Assembly: GCA_024707145.1 (NCBI GenBank) | Contig: JANQAI010000013.1 | Coordinates: 240,588 to 304,587 of the forward strand | DNA: 64,000 bases | Reading direction: 5' to 3' | Source: Magnetospirillum sp. | GTDB taxonomy: Bacteria; Pseudomonadota; Alphaproteobacteria; Rhodospirillales; Magnetospirillaceae | Part shown: in pieces, positions 45,746 through 56,138 of the stretch | How positions within the stretch are numbered: position 1 is the stretch's first letter | Layout: every line of letters starts with the position of its first letter | Position numbers and translations under genes: made by a program | The notes under the pieces: generated by a model | What the model was told of the DNA's origin: nothing | What the model saw: the letters and a program-made list of their open reading frames with translations, nothing else | The model's database searches: none

Positions 45746-48112
45746 CAATTCTGCGTCAGCTTCTCCTTGACCAGCTCCACCGTCACCTTGTCGATGGTGC
45801 CGGTGAAGCGGGCCGGGCTGGCGTAGTCGCCGGCCGGCACCGGCGAGCCCAGGTCGCTGCCCACGTCCAGGGTCTCGTAGGTGAAGCCGCCGAACCGAGG
45901 CAGGCGGCCTTCGCCCACCGGCACGCTGTTGACCAGCAGGCGGCCGGTGCCCGACACCACGCTGCGGCCGGGATAGGCGTCGGATGTGGCCGACTTGGGG
46001 TCGGCGACGAACTCGAACGCCACCTGGATCTTGCCGGTGGGCAGCGGCTCGGACGACACGATGCGGTCGTGCGCGGCGCCGAAGGCGTTGTTGTCGTAGA
46101 CCAGGCGGCCGTCCTTGACGTACAGCGAGAAGCCGCCGTAGCGGCCGCCCTCGGCGATGATCACGCCTTGCGCGCCCTCGGCGGGAACGCGGATGTCGGC
46201 GGTGATGGTGTGCGAGCCCCGGCTCAGGTCGGGAGCGATCTTCAGCGAGATGCGTTCGACGCCCTGGCGGTAGGTGAATACGCTCTTGCCGTCGGCCGGC
46301 GAGGGCAGGCGGGCGCGCTTGGGCACCAGCGGGTAGACGTCGTTGCGCTTGGCTTCGGCGTCGAACAGGGCCACCAACTCCTTCAGCTTGGCCGGGTTGC
46401 TGGCGGCCAGGTCGTGGGCCTGGCTGTAATCCTGGTTCAGGTTGTACAGCTCCCACGGATGCTGGCCGATGGGGGTGTCGTTATAGGACCCGGCGGCCCG
46501 CCAGGGCACCAGGTGGCGGGCGCCGGCCCACCAGCCGTCCTTGTAGATGCCGCGGTTGCCGACCATCTCGAAGTATTGGACCCGGTGGTTGCTGGGCGCC
46601 TTGGCGTCGTCGAAGGAATAAGCGAGGCTCTTGCCTTCCAGCGGCGCCTGCTTTACCCCGTCCACCACTTCGGGGAACTTGATGCCGGCCGCCTCGTAGA
46701 TGGTGGGCGCGATGTCGTTGACGTGGTGGAACTGGCTGCGCAGTCCGCCCTTGTCCTTAATGCGGGCCGGCCACGACACCACCAGCGGGTCGCGGGCACC
46801 GCCCAGGTGTGAGGCTACCTGCTTGGACCATTGGAACGGTGTGTTGGTGGCCCAGGCCCAGGCGCCGGCATAAAGGTTGTTGAAGGACTCGCCGCCCAGG
46901 TCGTCCAGGCGCTTCAGCCGCGCCTGCGGGTCGGTGACCTGGCTGCCGTCGGCGTTCTTCTGGTCCTGGCCGTCCAGGCCGCCGGCGGCCTCGCCGCCAT
47001 TGTCGCCGACGATGTAGAGCACCAGGGTGTTGTCGGCCTTGCCTTCCTCCTTGATGGCGTCGAGCACGCGGCCGACCTGGTGGTCGGTGTGCTCCAGGAA
47101 CGCCGCCCAGACCTCGGCCTGGCGGGCCAACACCTTGCGCTGGTCCTCGGGCAGCGACTCCCAGGCGGGCAGCTCCTTGGGCCGGGGCGTCGAGCTCGGC
47201 ATTGGCGGGGATCACCCCCAGCTGCTTCTGGCGGGCATAGGTCTCTTCGCGCAAGCGGTCCCAGCCCTGGTCGAACTTGCCCTTGTACTTGGCGATCCAT
47301 TCCTTCGGCACGTGGTGCGGCGAATGGGTGGCGCCGGGGGCGAAATACAGGAAGAACGGCTTGTCGGGCGCCGCCGCGTCATGCTGGCGCAGCCATTTGA
47401 TGGCGTCGTTGGCTAGGTCCGTGGTCAGGTGGTAGCCCTCGGCCGGAGTGGAGGACGGCTCGACCGGCGTGGTGTTGCGATAGAGGCGAGGCTCCCACTG
47501 GTTGTCGGCGCCGCCCAGGAAGCCGTAGAAATATTCGAAGCCCAGTCCCACCGGCCAGCGCTCGAACGGTCCGGCGGGGCTGATCTCCCACGGCGCGGTA
47601 TTGTGCCATTTGCCGAAGGCGGCGGTGGAATAGCCGTTGCCCTTCAGCACCTGGGCCACCGAGGCGTAGTTCTTCTTCCACACCGCGTTGTAGCCGGGAT
47701 AGCCCGCGCCGATGTCGGCCACGGTGCCGAAGCCGACCTGATGGTGGTTGCGCCCCGACAGCAGGGCGGCGCGGGTGGGCGAGCACAGGCCGGTGACGTG
47801 GAACTGGTTGTAGCGCAGGCCGTCGGCGGCCAGCTTGTCCAGTTCCGGCGTCGCCGCCGGGCCGCCGAAGGTGCGGGCGGCGCCGAACCCCACGTCGTCC
47901 AGCAGCACCAGCACCACGTTGGGGGCGCCGGCGGGCGCCTTGACGCGCTGTGGCCAATCGGGGGCGGCCTGGTCGCGATCGGCGGCGATCTTGCCCTTGA
48001 ACGGCGCCGGCGGCTTGGGCAGCACCTCGGCGGCCCCAGCGAGGGTTCCCTGCATGCCGAGCCAGGCGACGGCACCGCCGACGGCCAGGCTCCATCTGTT
48101 CAGTCTTGCCAT
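45745..48112 (-). CDS. Exported arylsulfatase (frame break at ~47191)
   Basis: A type I sulfatase of about 788 residues with a signal peptide (LAVGGAVAWLGMQGTLAGA). The formylglycine motif CSPTR occurs in TGLCSPTRAALLSGR, with metal ligands in VVLVLLDDVGFG, the lysine of FGKWHN, and DNGGEAAGG. The C-terminal region (~600-788) is a beta-rich domain. Hydrolyses sulfate esters. It is split at ANAELD|TPRPKELPAWESL: one extra base at ~47191 breaks the conserved LTPRPKELPAW segment. A formylglycine-generating enzyme or maturase is not in the window. It lies between the TonB receptor and the octaheme cytochrome genes. Confidence 0.85.
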
Positions 48113-48130
48113 GTCCGTGTCCTTTGCGCT

Positions 48131-50521
48131 CTAGAATTTGACTTTGCCGGTCACGCCGACGGTGCGGGGATCGCCCAGGTTGGCGCTGTAGGTACCGGTC
48201 CAGAACTGGCTGCCGATGCCGGTGCTGTTGACGTATTCCTTGTCGAACAGGTTGCGGACCCACAGTTGCACGTCGATCTGGCCGTCGTTCAGGCGGGTGC
48301 CGGCGAACAGGTTGACCAGGCCGTAGCCGTCGATGCGGCCGAACTCGGAATTGTCGTTGGTGCCGAAGCTGCCGCTGCGGAAGGTGAAGTCGGTGCCGAC
48401 ATAGGCCTCGATGCCGTCCTCGACCTCCTGGGTGTAATCGGCGCCCACCGAGCCGATCCAGCGCGGCGCCCCTTGCACGTCCCGTCCGGACAGGTCGCAG
48501 ACGCTGCCGCCGGGCAGGTTGTTTTCCGGGGCGCAGGCACCGTTGCGGTACGAGCGGTATTTGGCCAGGTTGTAGGACAACCCGCTGCGGAGCGTCAGGC
48601 CGGGCAGGGGCTTGTAGCTGCCCTCCAGTTCGGCGCCCTTGGTGTCGACCCAGCCGGTGTTGACCAGCGTGCCGGTATAGCCGTTGGTGGCGGGGTTCCA
48701 TACCTGGCCCTGGGCCTGGTAGTCGCGCACCACCTCGTAATAGATGTTGCCGTTCAGGGTGGCCCGCCGGTCCAGCAGCCTGCTCTTGAAGCCCAGTTCG
48801 ACGGCGTTGATCTTCTCAGGGCGGACGATCAGGTTCTCGCGGTTGAGCGACGCGCCGGTGGGATAGGTGGCGTTGGTGGCGCCGGCCTTGGCGCCGTGCG
48901 ACACGCTGGTGAACAGGTTGAGGTTGTCGTTGACCTTGTAGTCGGCCGCCAGCAAGGCGGTCAGGCTGTAGGACTTGACGTTCTCTTCGGTGACCTGGGT
49001 GTCGGGAAGCGTCAGGCTGGTGCCGTCGAGGTCGCGGTTGGCGACGATGTTCTTGCGCTCGTAGGTGTAACGGGCCCCCGGGGTGATGGTCAGGGCGTCG
49101 GTGGCGTGGACGTTGGCCTGGCCGAAGGCGGCATAGCTGTCGGTACCCAGCTGGGCGTCCGAGATCACCTGTTTGCCCACGTAGCGGTTGGCATAGCCGT
49201 AGGCATTCAGGATGGCGGCATTGTCGCCATATTCCGAGAAGTTGTGATATTTCTGGCGCGACAGGTAGTAGTAGAGGCCAGTGGTGTAGTCCACCAGATT
49301 GCCGGTGGGCGAGGACAGGCGGATTTCCTGGCTGATCTGGTTCGCCAGCACTTCGCCGCCCGAATTGGTGATGACGTTCAGGTTGAGGTTGTCGCCGTCG
49401 TTGTAGGGGCGGAAGTCCCACCGGCGGAAGGCGCTCAGTGAGGTCAGGTTGTAGCCGTCGCCGAACTTCCAGTTGGCTTCGGCGGACGCACCGCCCTGGT
49501 GGACCTTCTTTTCGTAGCTGTCGTTGGCGAAGGAGGTGCGGTCCCAGGCGTTGTAATTGCCGTCCGGCGCCAGCAGCGTCTGGCCTGCTCCGGCGGCGGC
49601 CGCGGCCAGATTGGCGCGGTTGGTCAGGTAGGTCTGCTTCCTGTTGGTGAAGCGGAACGCCTGGGAACTGACGCCCTGCTGGTCGTCCTCCTGATGGTAG
49701 TCGGCGATCAGGCGCAGATCGAAGTTTTCCTTGTTGTCGAACAGCCATTGGCCGCGGACGCCCTGCCGCTCGCGGTCGTTCTGGTCCGGGCGGGCCAAGC
49801 CCTGCAGGATGCCGTCGCGGCGGGTGTCGTAGAGGCTGACGCGCACCGCCTGGGTGTCGGTGATGCCGCCGTTGACCGAAGCGCGGAAGGCGCGCTCGTT
49901 GTAGCTGCCGTAGCTGGCCTCGCCGGTCACTCCCGGCGTGAAGGTCGGCCGCTTGGTGGTGATGTTCAGCGCGCCGCCGGTGGTGTTCTTGCCGAACAGC
50001 GTGCCCTGGGGGCCGCGCAGCAGTTCGACCTGCTCCAGGTCGGTCAGTTCGATCACGCCCATGCCGGGACGGCTGTAATAGACGCCGTCCACGAACAGGC
50101 CGACGCTGGATTCCAGGCCCTCGTTGGCGGGGTTGTTGCCCAGGCCGCGCACGGCGACGGAGTTCTGGCGGGGGTTGGAATAGGTGACGTTGGTGCTGGG
50201 CAGCAGGCGGCCGATGTCCTCGATGCGCACGGTGCCCTTGTTGGCCAGGTCGTCGCCGCCGATGACGGTGATGGGGATGGGCACGTCCTGGGCTTTTTCC
50301 TCGCGCCGGCGGGCCGTCACCACGATTTCCTCGATGTTGCCGGACGAGCCGTCCACGGCGGCGGGCGCCTGGGTGGGGGCGGCTTGCGCCACTTCGTCCT
50401 CGGCGGCCAGGGCGCTGCCGCCGCAAGTGAGCGCAACCACGAGAGCGGCCAGGCTGACTCCCCGCCAATGGCGCTGCGAAAACTCCGGGCGCCCATGCGC
50501 CTGCTGCTGGTGAACGGACAT
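48131..50521 (-). CDS. TonB-dependent outer-membrane receptor
   Basis: A 796-residue receptor. Signal peptide (LAALVVALTCGGSALAAED), a TonB-box-like IEEIVVTARRREEKAQDVPIP, a plug domain with VRGLGNNP ... RPGMGVIELTDLEQVELLRGPQGTLFGKN, and a beta barrel ending in aromatic-terminated KVKF. It is 18 bases upstream of the arylsulfatase gene, implying import of a sulfated or other bulky ligand. The ligand itself is unknown. It lacks the extra N-terminal signalling domain of FecA-type receptors. Confidence 0.9.
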   Translation of the reverse strand: MSVHQQQAHGRPEFSQRHWRGVSLAALVVALTCGGSALAAEDEVAQAAPTQAPAAVDGSSGNIEEIVVTARRREEKAQDVPIPITVIGGDDLANKGTVRIEDIGRLLPSTNVTYSNPRQNSVAVRGLGNNPANEGLESSVGLFVDGVYYSRPGMGVIELTDLEQVELLRGPQGTLFGKNTTGGALNITTKRPTFTPGVTGEASYGSYNERAFRASVNGGITDTQAVRVSLYDTRRDGILQGLARPDQNDRERQGVRGQWLFDNKENFDLRLIADYHQEDDQQGVSSQAFRFTNRKQTYLTNRANLAAAAAGAGQTLLAPDGNYNAWDRTSFANDSYEKKVHQGGASAEANWKFGDGYNLTSLSAFRRWDFRPYNDGDNLNLNVITNSGGEVLANQISQEIRLSSPTGNLVDYTTGLYYYLSRQKYHNFSEYGDNAAILNAYGYANRYVGKQVISDAQLGTDSYAAFGQANVHATDALTITPGARYTYERKNIVANRDLDGTSLTLPDTQVTEENVKSYSLTALLAADYKVNDNLNLFTSVSHGAKAGATNATYPTGASLNRENLIVRPEKINAVELGFKSRLLDRRATLNGNIYYEVVRDYQAQGQVWNPATNGYTGTLVNTGWVDTKGAELEGSYKPLPGLTLRSGLSYNLAKYRSYRNGACAPENNLPGGSVCDLSGRDVQGAPRWIGSVGADYTQEVEDGIEAYVGTDFTFRSGSFGTNDNSEFGRIDGYGLVNLFAGTRLNDGQIDVQLWVRNLFDKEYVNSTGIGSQFWTGTYSANLGDPRTVGVTGKVKF

Positions 50522-50701
50522 GACTATCCCCCTTGGCCGCCCGCGTGTGGCGGCATGCTGCGTGTTCGAAAAGTGGCTGGTGGATCGGCGACCGGCCCCT
50601 GGCCGCCTGCGGGCTTTCCGCTAACTGGTCGTATCCATAGTGCCCCCGGACTTCATGCCGCCGCAGACGATGTGCGGCATATTCCACACTTCATAAAACC
50701 A

Positions 50702-50741
50702 ATAGACCATAAATCTATCGATTCAGTATAAAATAAGTCAA
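50702..50741 (-). promoter_or_regulatory. Promoter of the receptor-sulfatase operon with TCTAT-type motif
   Basis: On the minus strand TTGACT (50741-50736), 17 bases, then ATAGAT (50718-50713), in a strongly AT-rich stretch. A palindrome-like pair ATAGA (50702-50706) and TCTAT (50714-50718) overlaps the -10. It is about 190 bases upstream of the receptor ATG at 50521; the 284-base gap contains no gene. Confidence 0.5.
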
Positions 50742-50805
50742 ACAGAAATTTGCAGGTGCGGCAATCGCCGCGCAGCCCTTTTTGCCGATATGGGGGGATT
50801 CCCGG

Positions 50806-53800
50806 CTATTCGGCGGCTTCCGCCGCCTCCAGGCCGTCCTCGACCAGCAGCGGAGCCGGTGCCCTGCGGTCCCGGCGCAGGCGCTCGAAGGCCAGATAGA
50901 TCACCGGCGTGGTGAACAGGGTCAGGATCTGGCTGACCGCCAGGCCGCCCACCATGGCCACGCCGAGGGGCTGGCGCAGTTCCGAGCCGGCGCCATGGCC
51001 GATCATGAGCGGCAGGCCGCCCAGCAGCGCGGCGAAGGTCGTCATGATGATGGGGCGGAAGCGCAGCAGGCAGGCCTGGCGGATGGCCTCGTGGGCGCCC
51101 AGGCCCAGGCGCCGCTGGGCGTCGATGGCGAAATCCACCACCATGATGCCGTTCTTCTTGACGATGCCGATCAGCAGCAGGATGCCGATGATGGCGATCA
51201 CCGACAGGTCGTGCCGGAAGGCCATCAGGAAGATCAGTGCGCCCGCCCCGGCAGAAGGCAGGGTGGACAGGATGGTCAGGGGATGGATGAAGCTTTCGTA
51301 CAGCACGCCCAGGATGATGTAGACAGCCACCACCGCGGCGAGGATCAGATAGGGCGTGGAGGCCAGCGAGCTTTGGAACGCCTGGGCGGTGCCCTGGAAG
51401 GTGGCGATCAGGTTGTCGGGGCGGGCAAGCTCGCCTTCGGCCCCCTTGATGGCGTCGATGGCGTCGCCCAGGGCTACGCCGGGCGCCAGGTTGAAGGACA
51501 GGGTGACCGCCGGGAACTGTCCCTGATGGTTGATGGACAGGTAGCTCTGCTGCTTGGTGTCGTAGCGCACCAGCGCCGACAGCGGAACCTGCTGGCCGGT
51601 CGATGGCGACTTGACGTGCAGCTTGTCCAGCACCGCCGCATCGCCCTGCATTTCCGGCACGACCTCCAGCAGGATGCGGTAGCTGTTCAGCTGGGTGAAG
51701 TACTGCGCCACCTGGCGCTGGCCGAAGGCGTCGTACAGGGTCTCGTCGATGGTCGCGGGCGAGATGCCGAAGCGGGCCGCCTGGGCGCGGTCGATGGTCA
51801 CGGCCAGGGTGCCGCCGCCGGTCTGCTGGTCGGTGGCGACGTCGCGCAACTGCGGCAGCGCGCGCATCTTTTCCAGCATCTTGGGGGTGAAGGCGTTCAG
51901 TTCGTCGATGTTGATGTGCTGCAGGGTGTACTGGTACTGGGTGCGGCTGGAACGGCCGCCCATGTTGATGTCCTGGACCACCTGCAGAAACAGCTGCGCG
52001 CCCTCGACCCTGGCGGTGGCGCGGCGCAGGCGGGCCACCACCTCGTCGGCGGTGGCGGTGCGCTCGTCATGCGGCTTCAGCATGATGAAGATGCGGCCGT
52101 TGTTCTGGGTGCCGCCCCCCATGCCCGACGAGAAGCTGAGCACGTCGGGATCCTCGGAAATCACCTGGTTGAGCGCCAGCTGATACTTGCGCATCTGCTC
52201 GAACGAGACGTCCTGCGGCCCCTCGGTGGTTCCCGCGATCAGGCCGGTGTCCTGCTGCGGGAAGAAGCCCTTGGGGATGGCGACGAACAGCGCGCCGGTC
52301 AGCGCCACGGTGGCGACGAAGCTGGCCAGGGTGACGCCCTGGTGCCTCAGCACCCAGTCCAGTCCGCGGCGGTACCATTCCAGCAGCGCGTTGAAACCGT
52401 CCTCGCACAGGGCATAGAAGCGGCCGTGGCGGACGTTGTGTTCGCTTTTCAGCACGCGCGCGCACAGCATGGGGGTGAGGGTCAGCGACACCACCGCCGA
52501 GACCACGATGGTCATGGACACGGTGAAGGCGAATTCCCGCAGCAGGCGTCCGACGATGCCGCCCATCAGCAGCACGGGGATGAACACCGCGATCAGCGAC
52601 AGGCTGATGGAGATGATGGTGAAGCCGATCTCCCTGGCGCCCTTGAGCGCCGCGTCCAGCGGCCGCATCCCCTCTTCCAGGTAGCGGTAGATGTTCTCCA
52701 GCATGACGATGGCGTCGTCCACCACGAAGCCCACGGCGATGGTCAGCGCCATCAGCGACAGGTTGTCCAGGCTGTAGCCGGCCAGGTACATCACCGCGAA
52801 GGTGCCGGTCAGCGCCAGGGGGACGGTGATGCTGGGAATGACCGTGGCCCACAGGTTGCGCAGGAAGACGAAGATGGTCATCACCACCAGGGCGATGGAC
52901 AGCAGCAGGGTGAACTGCACGTCCAGCACCGAGGCGCGGATGGTCTGCGTGCGGTCGGTCAGCACCTCGACGTGGATGGCGGGCGAGATGGCCGTGCGGA
53001 TCTGCTCCAGGCTGGCCTTCACCCGGTCGGCGGTCTCGATGACGTTGGAGCCGGGCTGCTTGAACACGAACAGGGTGACGCCGGGATGCCCGTTGGGCCA
53101 GCCGCCCTGGCGTTCGTTCTCGGCGCCCTCCACCACGCGGCCCACGTCGCCCAGCCGGACCGGGCCGTCGTTGCGGTAGGCGATGATGGTGTCGCGCCAG
53201 CCGGCGGCCTCGCTCAGCTGGTCGTTGGCATAGATGGTCAGCGCCCGGTGGGGGCCGCTCAGCGCGCCCTTGGGGCGGTCGACGGTGACCTGGCCGATGA
53301 TGGCGCGGATGTCTTCGAGGCTCAACCCCAGCGCGGCGATGCGGTCGGGGATGATCTGGATGCGGATGGCCGGCTTGCGTTCGCCGTTGATGGTCACCTG
53401 GCCGACGCCGGGCAGCCTGCTGATCTGCTGGGCCAGGATGTTGTCGGCCACGTCCGACACCTGGGGCAGCGGCACCAGGTCGGAATGCACGCCCAGGGTC
53501 ACCACCGGCGTGTCCGCCGGGTTGACCTTGCGGATGGTGGGCGGGCTCGGCATGTCCTTGGGCAGCTGACCGCCGGCGGCGTTGATGGCGGCCAGCACGT
53601 CCTGGGCGGCAGCGTCGATGTTGCGCTCCAGGTCGAATTGCAGGCTGACCGTGGTGCCGCCCAGATTGCTGGTCGAGGTCATCTGGGCAACGCCGGGGAT
53701 CTGCGAGAACTGGCGCTCCAGCGGGGCTGCCACCGACGATGCCATGGTCACCGGGCTGGCACCCGGCAAGTTGGCGGAAATCTGGATGGTGGGGAAATCC

Positions 53801-53919
53801 ACCTGGGGCAGCGGCGCCACCGGCAGGTGGGGATAGGCGACGATGCCCGCCAGCATGATCGCCAGCATGATCAGGGTGGTGGCGACCGGGCGGTGGATGA
53901 ACGGAGTCGAGATGCTCAT
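50806..53919 (-). CDS. RND efflux pump inner-membrane subunit 2 (HAE1, MdtB-like)
   Basis: A 1037-residue RND transporter that opens MSISTPFIHRPVATTLIMLAI and contains GFVVDDAIVMLENIYRYLEEGM and LLIGIVKKNGIMVVDFAIDAQ as proton-relay segments in each half. The sequence differs from the pump at 29635 and resembles MdtB/MdtC. It is three bases downstream of its membrane fusion protein gene. The substrate could be a metal, drug or detergent; no direct evidence. Confidence 0.91.
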   Translation of the reverse strand: MSISTPFIHRPVATTLIMLAIMLAGIVAYPHLPVAPLPQVDFPTIQISANLPGASPVTMASSVAAPLERQFSQIPGVAQMTSTSNLGGTTVSLQFDLERNIDAAAQDVLAAINAAGGQLPKDMPSPPTIRKVNPADTPVVTLGVHSDLVPLPQVSDVADNILAQQISRLPGVGQVTINGERKPAIRIQIIPDRIAALGLSLEDIRAIIGQVTVDRPKGALSGPHRALTIYANDQLSEAAGWRDTIIAYRNDGPVRLGDVGRVVEGAENERQGGWPNGHPGVTLFVFKQPGSNVIETADRVKASLEQIRTAISPAIHVEVLTDRTQTIRASVLDVQFTLLLSIALVVMTIFVFLRNLWATVIPSITVPLALTGTFAVMYLAGYSLDNLSLMALTIAVGFVVDDAIVMLENIYRYLEEGMRPLDAALKGAREIGFTIISISLSLIAVFIPVLLMGGIVGRLLREFAFTVSMTIVVSAVVSLTLTPMLCARVLKSEHNVRHGRFYALCEDGFNALLEWYRRGLDWVLRHQGVTLASFVATVALTGALFVAIPKGFFPQQDTGLIAGTTEGPQDVSFEQMRKYQLALNQVISEDPDVLSFSSGMGGGTQNNGRIFIMLKPHDERTATADEVVARLRRATARVEGAQLFLQVVQDINMGGRSSRTQYQYTLQHINIDELNAFTPKMLEKMRALPQLRDVATDQQTGGGTLAVTIDRAQAARFGISPATIDETLYDAFGQRQVAQYFTQLNSYRILLEVVPEMQGDAAVLDKLHVKSPSTGQQVPLSALVRYDTKQQSYLSINHQGQFPAVTLSFNLAPGVALGDAIDAIKGAEGELARPDNLIATFQGTAQAFQSSLASTPYLILAAVVAVYIILGVLYESFIHPLTILSTLPSAGAGALIFLMAFRHDLSVIAIIGILLLIGIVKKNGIMVVDFAIDAQRRLGLGAHEAIRQACLLRFRPIIMTTFAALLGGLPLMIGHGAGSELRQPLGVAMVGGLAVSQILTLFTTPVIYLAFERLRRDRRAPAPLLVEDGLEAAEAAE

Positions 53920-53922
53920 GGC

Positions 53923-55138
53923 CTAGTCCGCCCGGCTGATGACGTCGTCGCCCTTGACCGCGCGGGCGGCGATGCGCGCGCCCGGACGCAGCCGGCTCTG
54001 CCCCGAGACCACCACGGTCTCGCCGGCTTCGATGCCCTTGACGATCTCCACCTGATGTTCGTCGGCCATGCCGGTGACGACCGGCCGGGGATCGACGGTG
54101 CTGTCTTCCTTGACCACATAGGCGTACTCGCCCTGCGGGCCGCGCAGCACGGCGGTGGCGGGCAGGGCGATGGCCTGGGGACGGACACCCACCAGCAATC
54201 GGGCGGTCACGAACTGTCCCGGCCACAGCTGGTTGTCGGCGTTGGGCAGCTGGGCCTTCAGCTTGATGGTGCCGGTGGCGGAATCCACCTGGCTATCGAT
54301 GGCTTCCAGCCAGCCGCGATCGATGGGTTTGTCGTCGCCGCCGACCGACGCCGCCACTTCCAGCCGGCCCTTGCCTTGCGCCGCCAGCACCTGGGGAAGC
54401 TGGTCCTGGGGCAGGGTGAAGGACACCGAGATGGGCCGGGTCTGGGTCAGCACGACGATGGTGTCCGAGCCGCCCGGGCCGCCGCTGCCGCCGGCTCCAC
54501 CACCACTGCCGCCACCACTGCGGGGGCCGTCGAAGCGGCTGCCGCTGACGATGTTGCCGGGATCCACCTGGGCCAAGCCGGCGCGACCGTCCATGGGCGC
54601 GCGGACGGTGGTGTGGTCCAGTTGCAGCCGGGCGGCCTCGATGGCGGCGTCGTCTCCCAGCACGGCGGCTTCCAGGGCGGCGACGCGGGCCCGAACGGCT
54701 TCCACCTGCTGGCGGCTGGCGAACTGCTTGTCCAGCAACTGGGCATAGCGTTGCAGGTCCTCGCGCGCATTGGCCAGCTGGGCCTTGTCCTGCGCCCGCT
54801 TGGCCAGCGCCTGGTCCAGGGCGGCCTGATAGGGGCGCGGGTCGATGCGGGCCAGCACGTCGCCTGCCCGCACCTCCTGTCCCTCAACGAACGAGGTGGA
54901 CAGCAATTGCCCGTCCACCTGGGGGCGCACCGAGACGGTGCGCCAGGCGCGGACCGTGCCGACGCCGCTCGGGCTCCACGCGCACCTCGCGGTGTGCGGC
55001 CGCCATGGTGGTGACCGGAACCGGGGCGGCATCGCGCGCCTTGGCGCCGGCGGGCGGCGACGGGGCACCCTGGGATAGCCAGATGCCGCCGGCTGTCGTG
55101 GCGAGAACGGCGATCGATATCCAGGTCTTCTTTCCCAT
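53923..55138 (-). CDS. Membrane fusion protein of the second RND pump (frame break 54971-54973)
   Basis: About 404 residues; a hydrophobic N terminus MGKKTWISIAVLATTAGGIWLS (55138) is in one frame, and PSGVGTVRAWRTVSVRPQVDGQ onward in another. Removing one C from GAGCCCGAG joins them as EPSGVGTVR. Domains: lipoyl half VDGQLLSTSFVEGQEVRAGDVLARIDPRP, coiled coil ~110-175, an unusual glycine-rich insert (SGGGSGGGAGGSGG) inside the second lipoyl/barrel region, then the C-terminal domain. It likely joins the RND pump to a TolC-like channel. Confidence 0.82.
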
Positions 55139-55184
55139 CGTTTCCCCTCGGGACGGCTTCTGCGGCAGCGCGGCGGAGCATAAA

Positions 55185-55208
55185 TCTACTGAAGCCATAT
55201 TTCTACTG
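55185..55208. promoter_or_regulatory. Direct TCTACTG repeat between the efflux and diheme cytochrome genes
   Basis: TCTACTG occurs at 55185-55191 and 55202-55208, 17 bases apart, in AT-rich DNA that also contains TATATAAT (55213-55220). This 126-base gap divides the efflux pair (minus) from the cytochrome c gene (plus). The half-site fits the TCTACTAGA family in the other units of the island. No clear -35 was seen. Confidence 0.45.
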
Positions 55209-55264
55209 GAATTATATAATAATCAGACTCATGATGGATTTTCCTGCTTAGGTTCGGAGGTTCG

Positions 55265-55905
55265 ATGCCCTTTCCGCCGTTCAAAGTTGCCACCCTCAGC
55301 CTGCTTTTCGTCGCTCTGGCCGGTGCGGTCCGGGCGGAGCCGCCGGATGACCGTGCCGGGACGGGTGACCCGGCCAAGGGGGCGTCAAGCTGCTGGCCGA
55401 AACCTGCCACGAATGCCATGGCGAGGACGGCAACAGCCTCTCTTCCTCCTATCCCAAGCTGGCGGGGCAGTACGCCGACTACCTGATCAAGCAGATCCGC
55501 GACTTCAAAAGCGGGGCGCGCGAGAATGCGGTGATGACCATCATGGCCCGTGGCCTGAGCGATGCCGCCTTCGTGGACATCGCCGCCCACTTCGCCGTCA
55601 GCAAGCCGGTGCCCGGCGAGGGCAGGGACAATCCCCGCGGGCGCGAGCTGTTCCTGAACGGCGATGCCGGCAAGGGCGTGCCGGCCTGCGTGGGGTGCCA
55701 CGGCGCCAACGGCCGGGGCGTCGTCAGCGGCTCGGTCATCTATCCCGCCATCGGCGGGCAGCAGGTGGTGTACCTGCGCGAGCAACTGCGCAACTGGCGC
55801 AACGGCGGGCGCCGCAACAGCGCCGGCGGGGTGATGAACGAGGTGGCCAAGCCGCTTACCGACGACGAGATCGCCGCCCTGGCCGAGTATGTGGGCAGCC
55901 TTTAA
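55265..55905 (+). CDS. Diheme cytochrome c, c4-like (frame break in G-run 55378-55382)
   Basis: About 213 residues. Signal peptide (LSLLFVALAGAVRAEPP), then two haem motifs: CHECH near residue 50 and CVGCH near residue 145, with distal Met-like segments. The first 38 residues are in one frame and the rest in another; one G added to the run at 55378-55382 gives KGGVKLLAETCHECHGEDG. GGAGG lies five bases before ATG. Probable periplasmic electron-transfer protein of the c4 group. Confidence 0.8.
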
Positions 55906-55938
55906 AGAACGGTTTGTCGCCCTGGGGGTATCCCCCTG

Positions 55939-56052
55939 GGTGTCATCCTGACGACCAGCGGGAGGAAGGATCTCCTCCTGGCACGTCGGGACCGCTACGG
56001 CCAAGTCGTGCCAAGCGGGGATCCCTCGTCGCTGTCGCTCCTCGGGATGACA
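55939..56052. repeat. Large imperfect palindromic repeat
   Basis: Outer arms TGTCATCC (55941-55948) and GGATGACA (56045-56052) enclose a region with inner pair GGCACGTCGG / AGTCGTGCC. The 22 bases at 55939-55960 are the exact reverse complement of 43572-43593. Another short stretch, CCCTCGTCGCT, recurs in both. No coding content. Confidence 0.65.
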
Positions 56053-56110
56053 GCATCTGGAAGCGGGGCGGTCCCGTGCCCCGCTCGCCCACGCTGGGCC
56101 AAGGAAGAAA

Positions 56111-56132
56111 GGGACGCCCTTCGGGGCGCCCC
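56111..56132 (-). terminator. Terminator of the dienelactone hydrolase-rhodanese operon
   Basis: On the minus strand the stem GGGGCGCCC / GGGCGTCCC, with one mismatch, is closed by a CGAA/TTCG tetraloop and followed by TTTCTT. It lies just after the rhodanese stop at 56139. Confidence 0.8.
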
Positions 56133-56138
56133 ATGACA

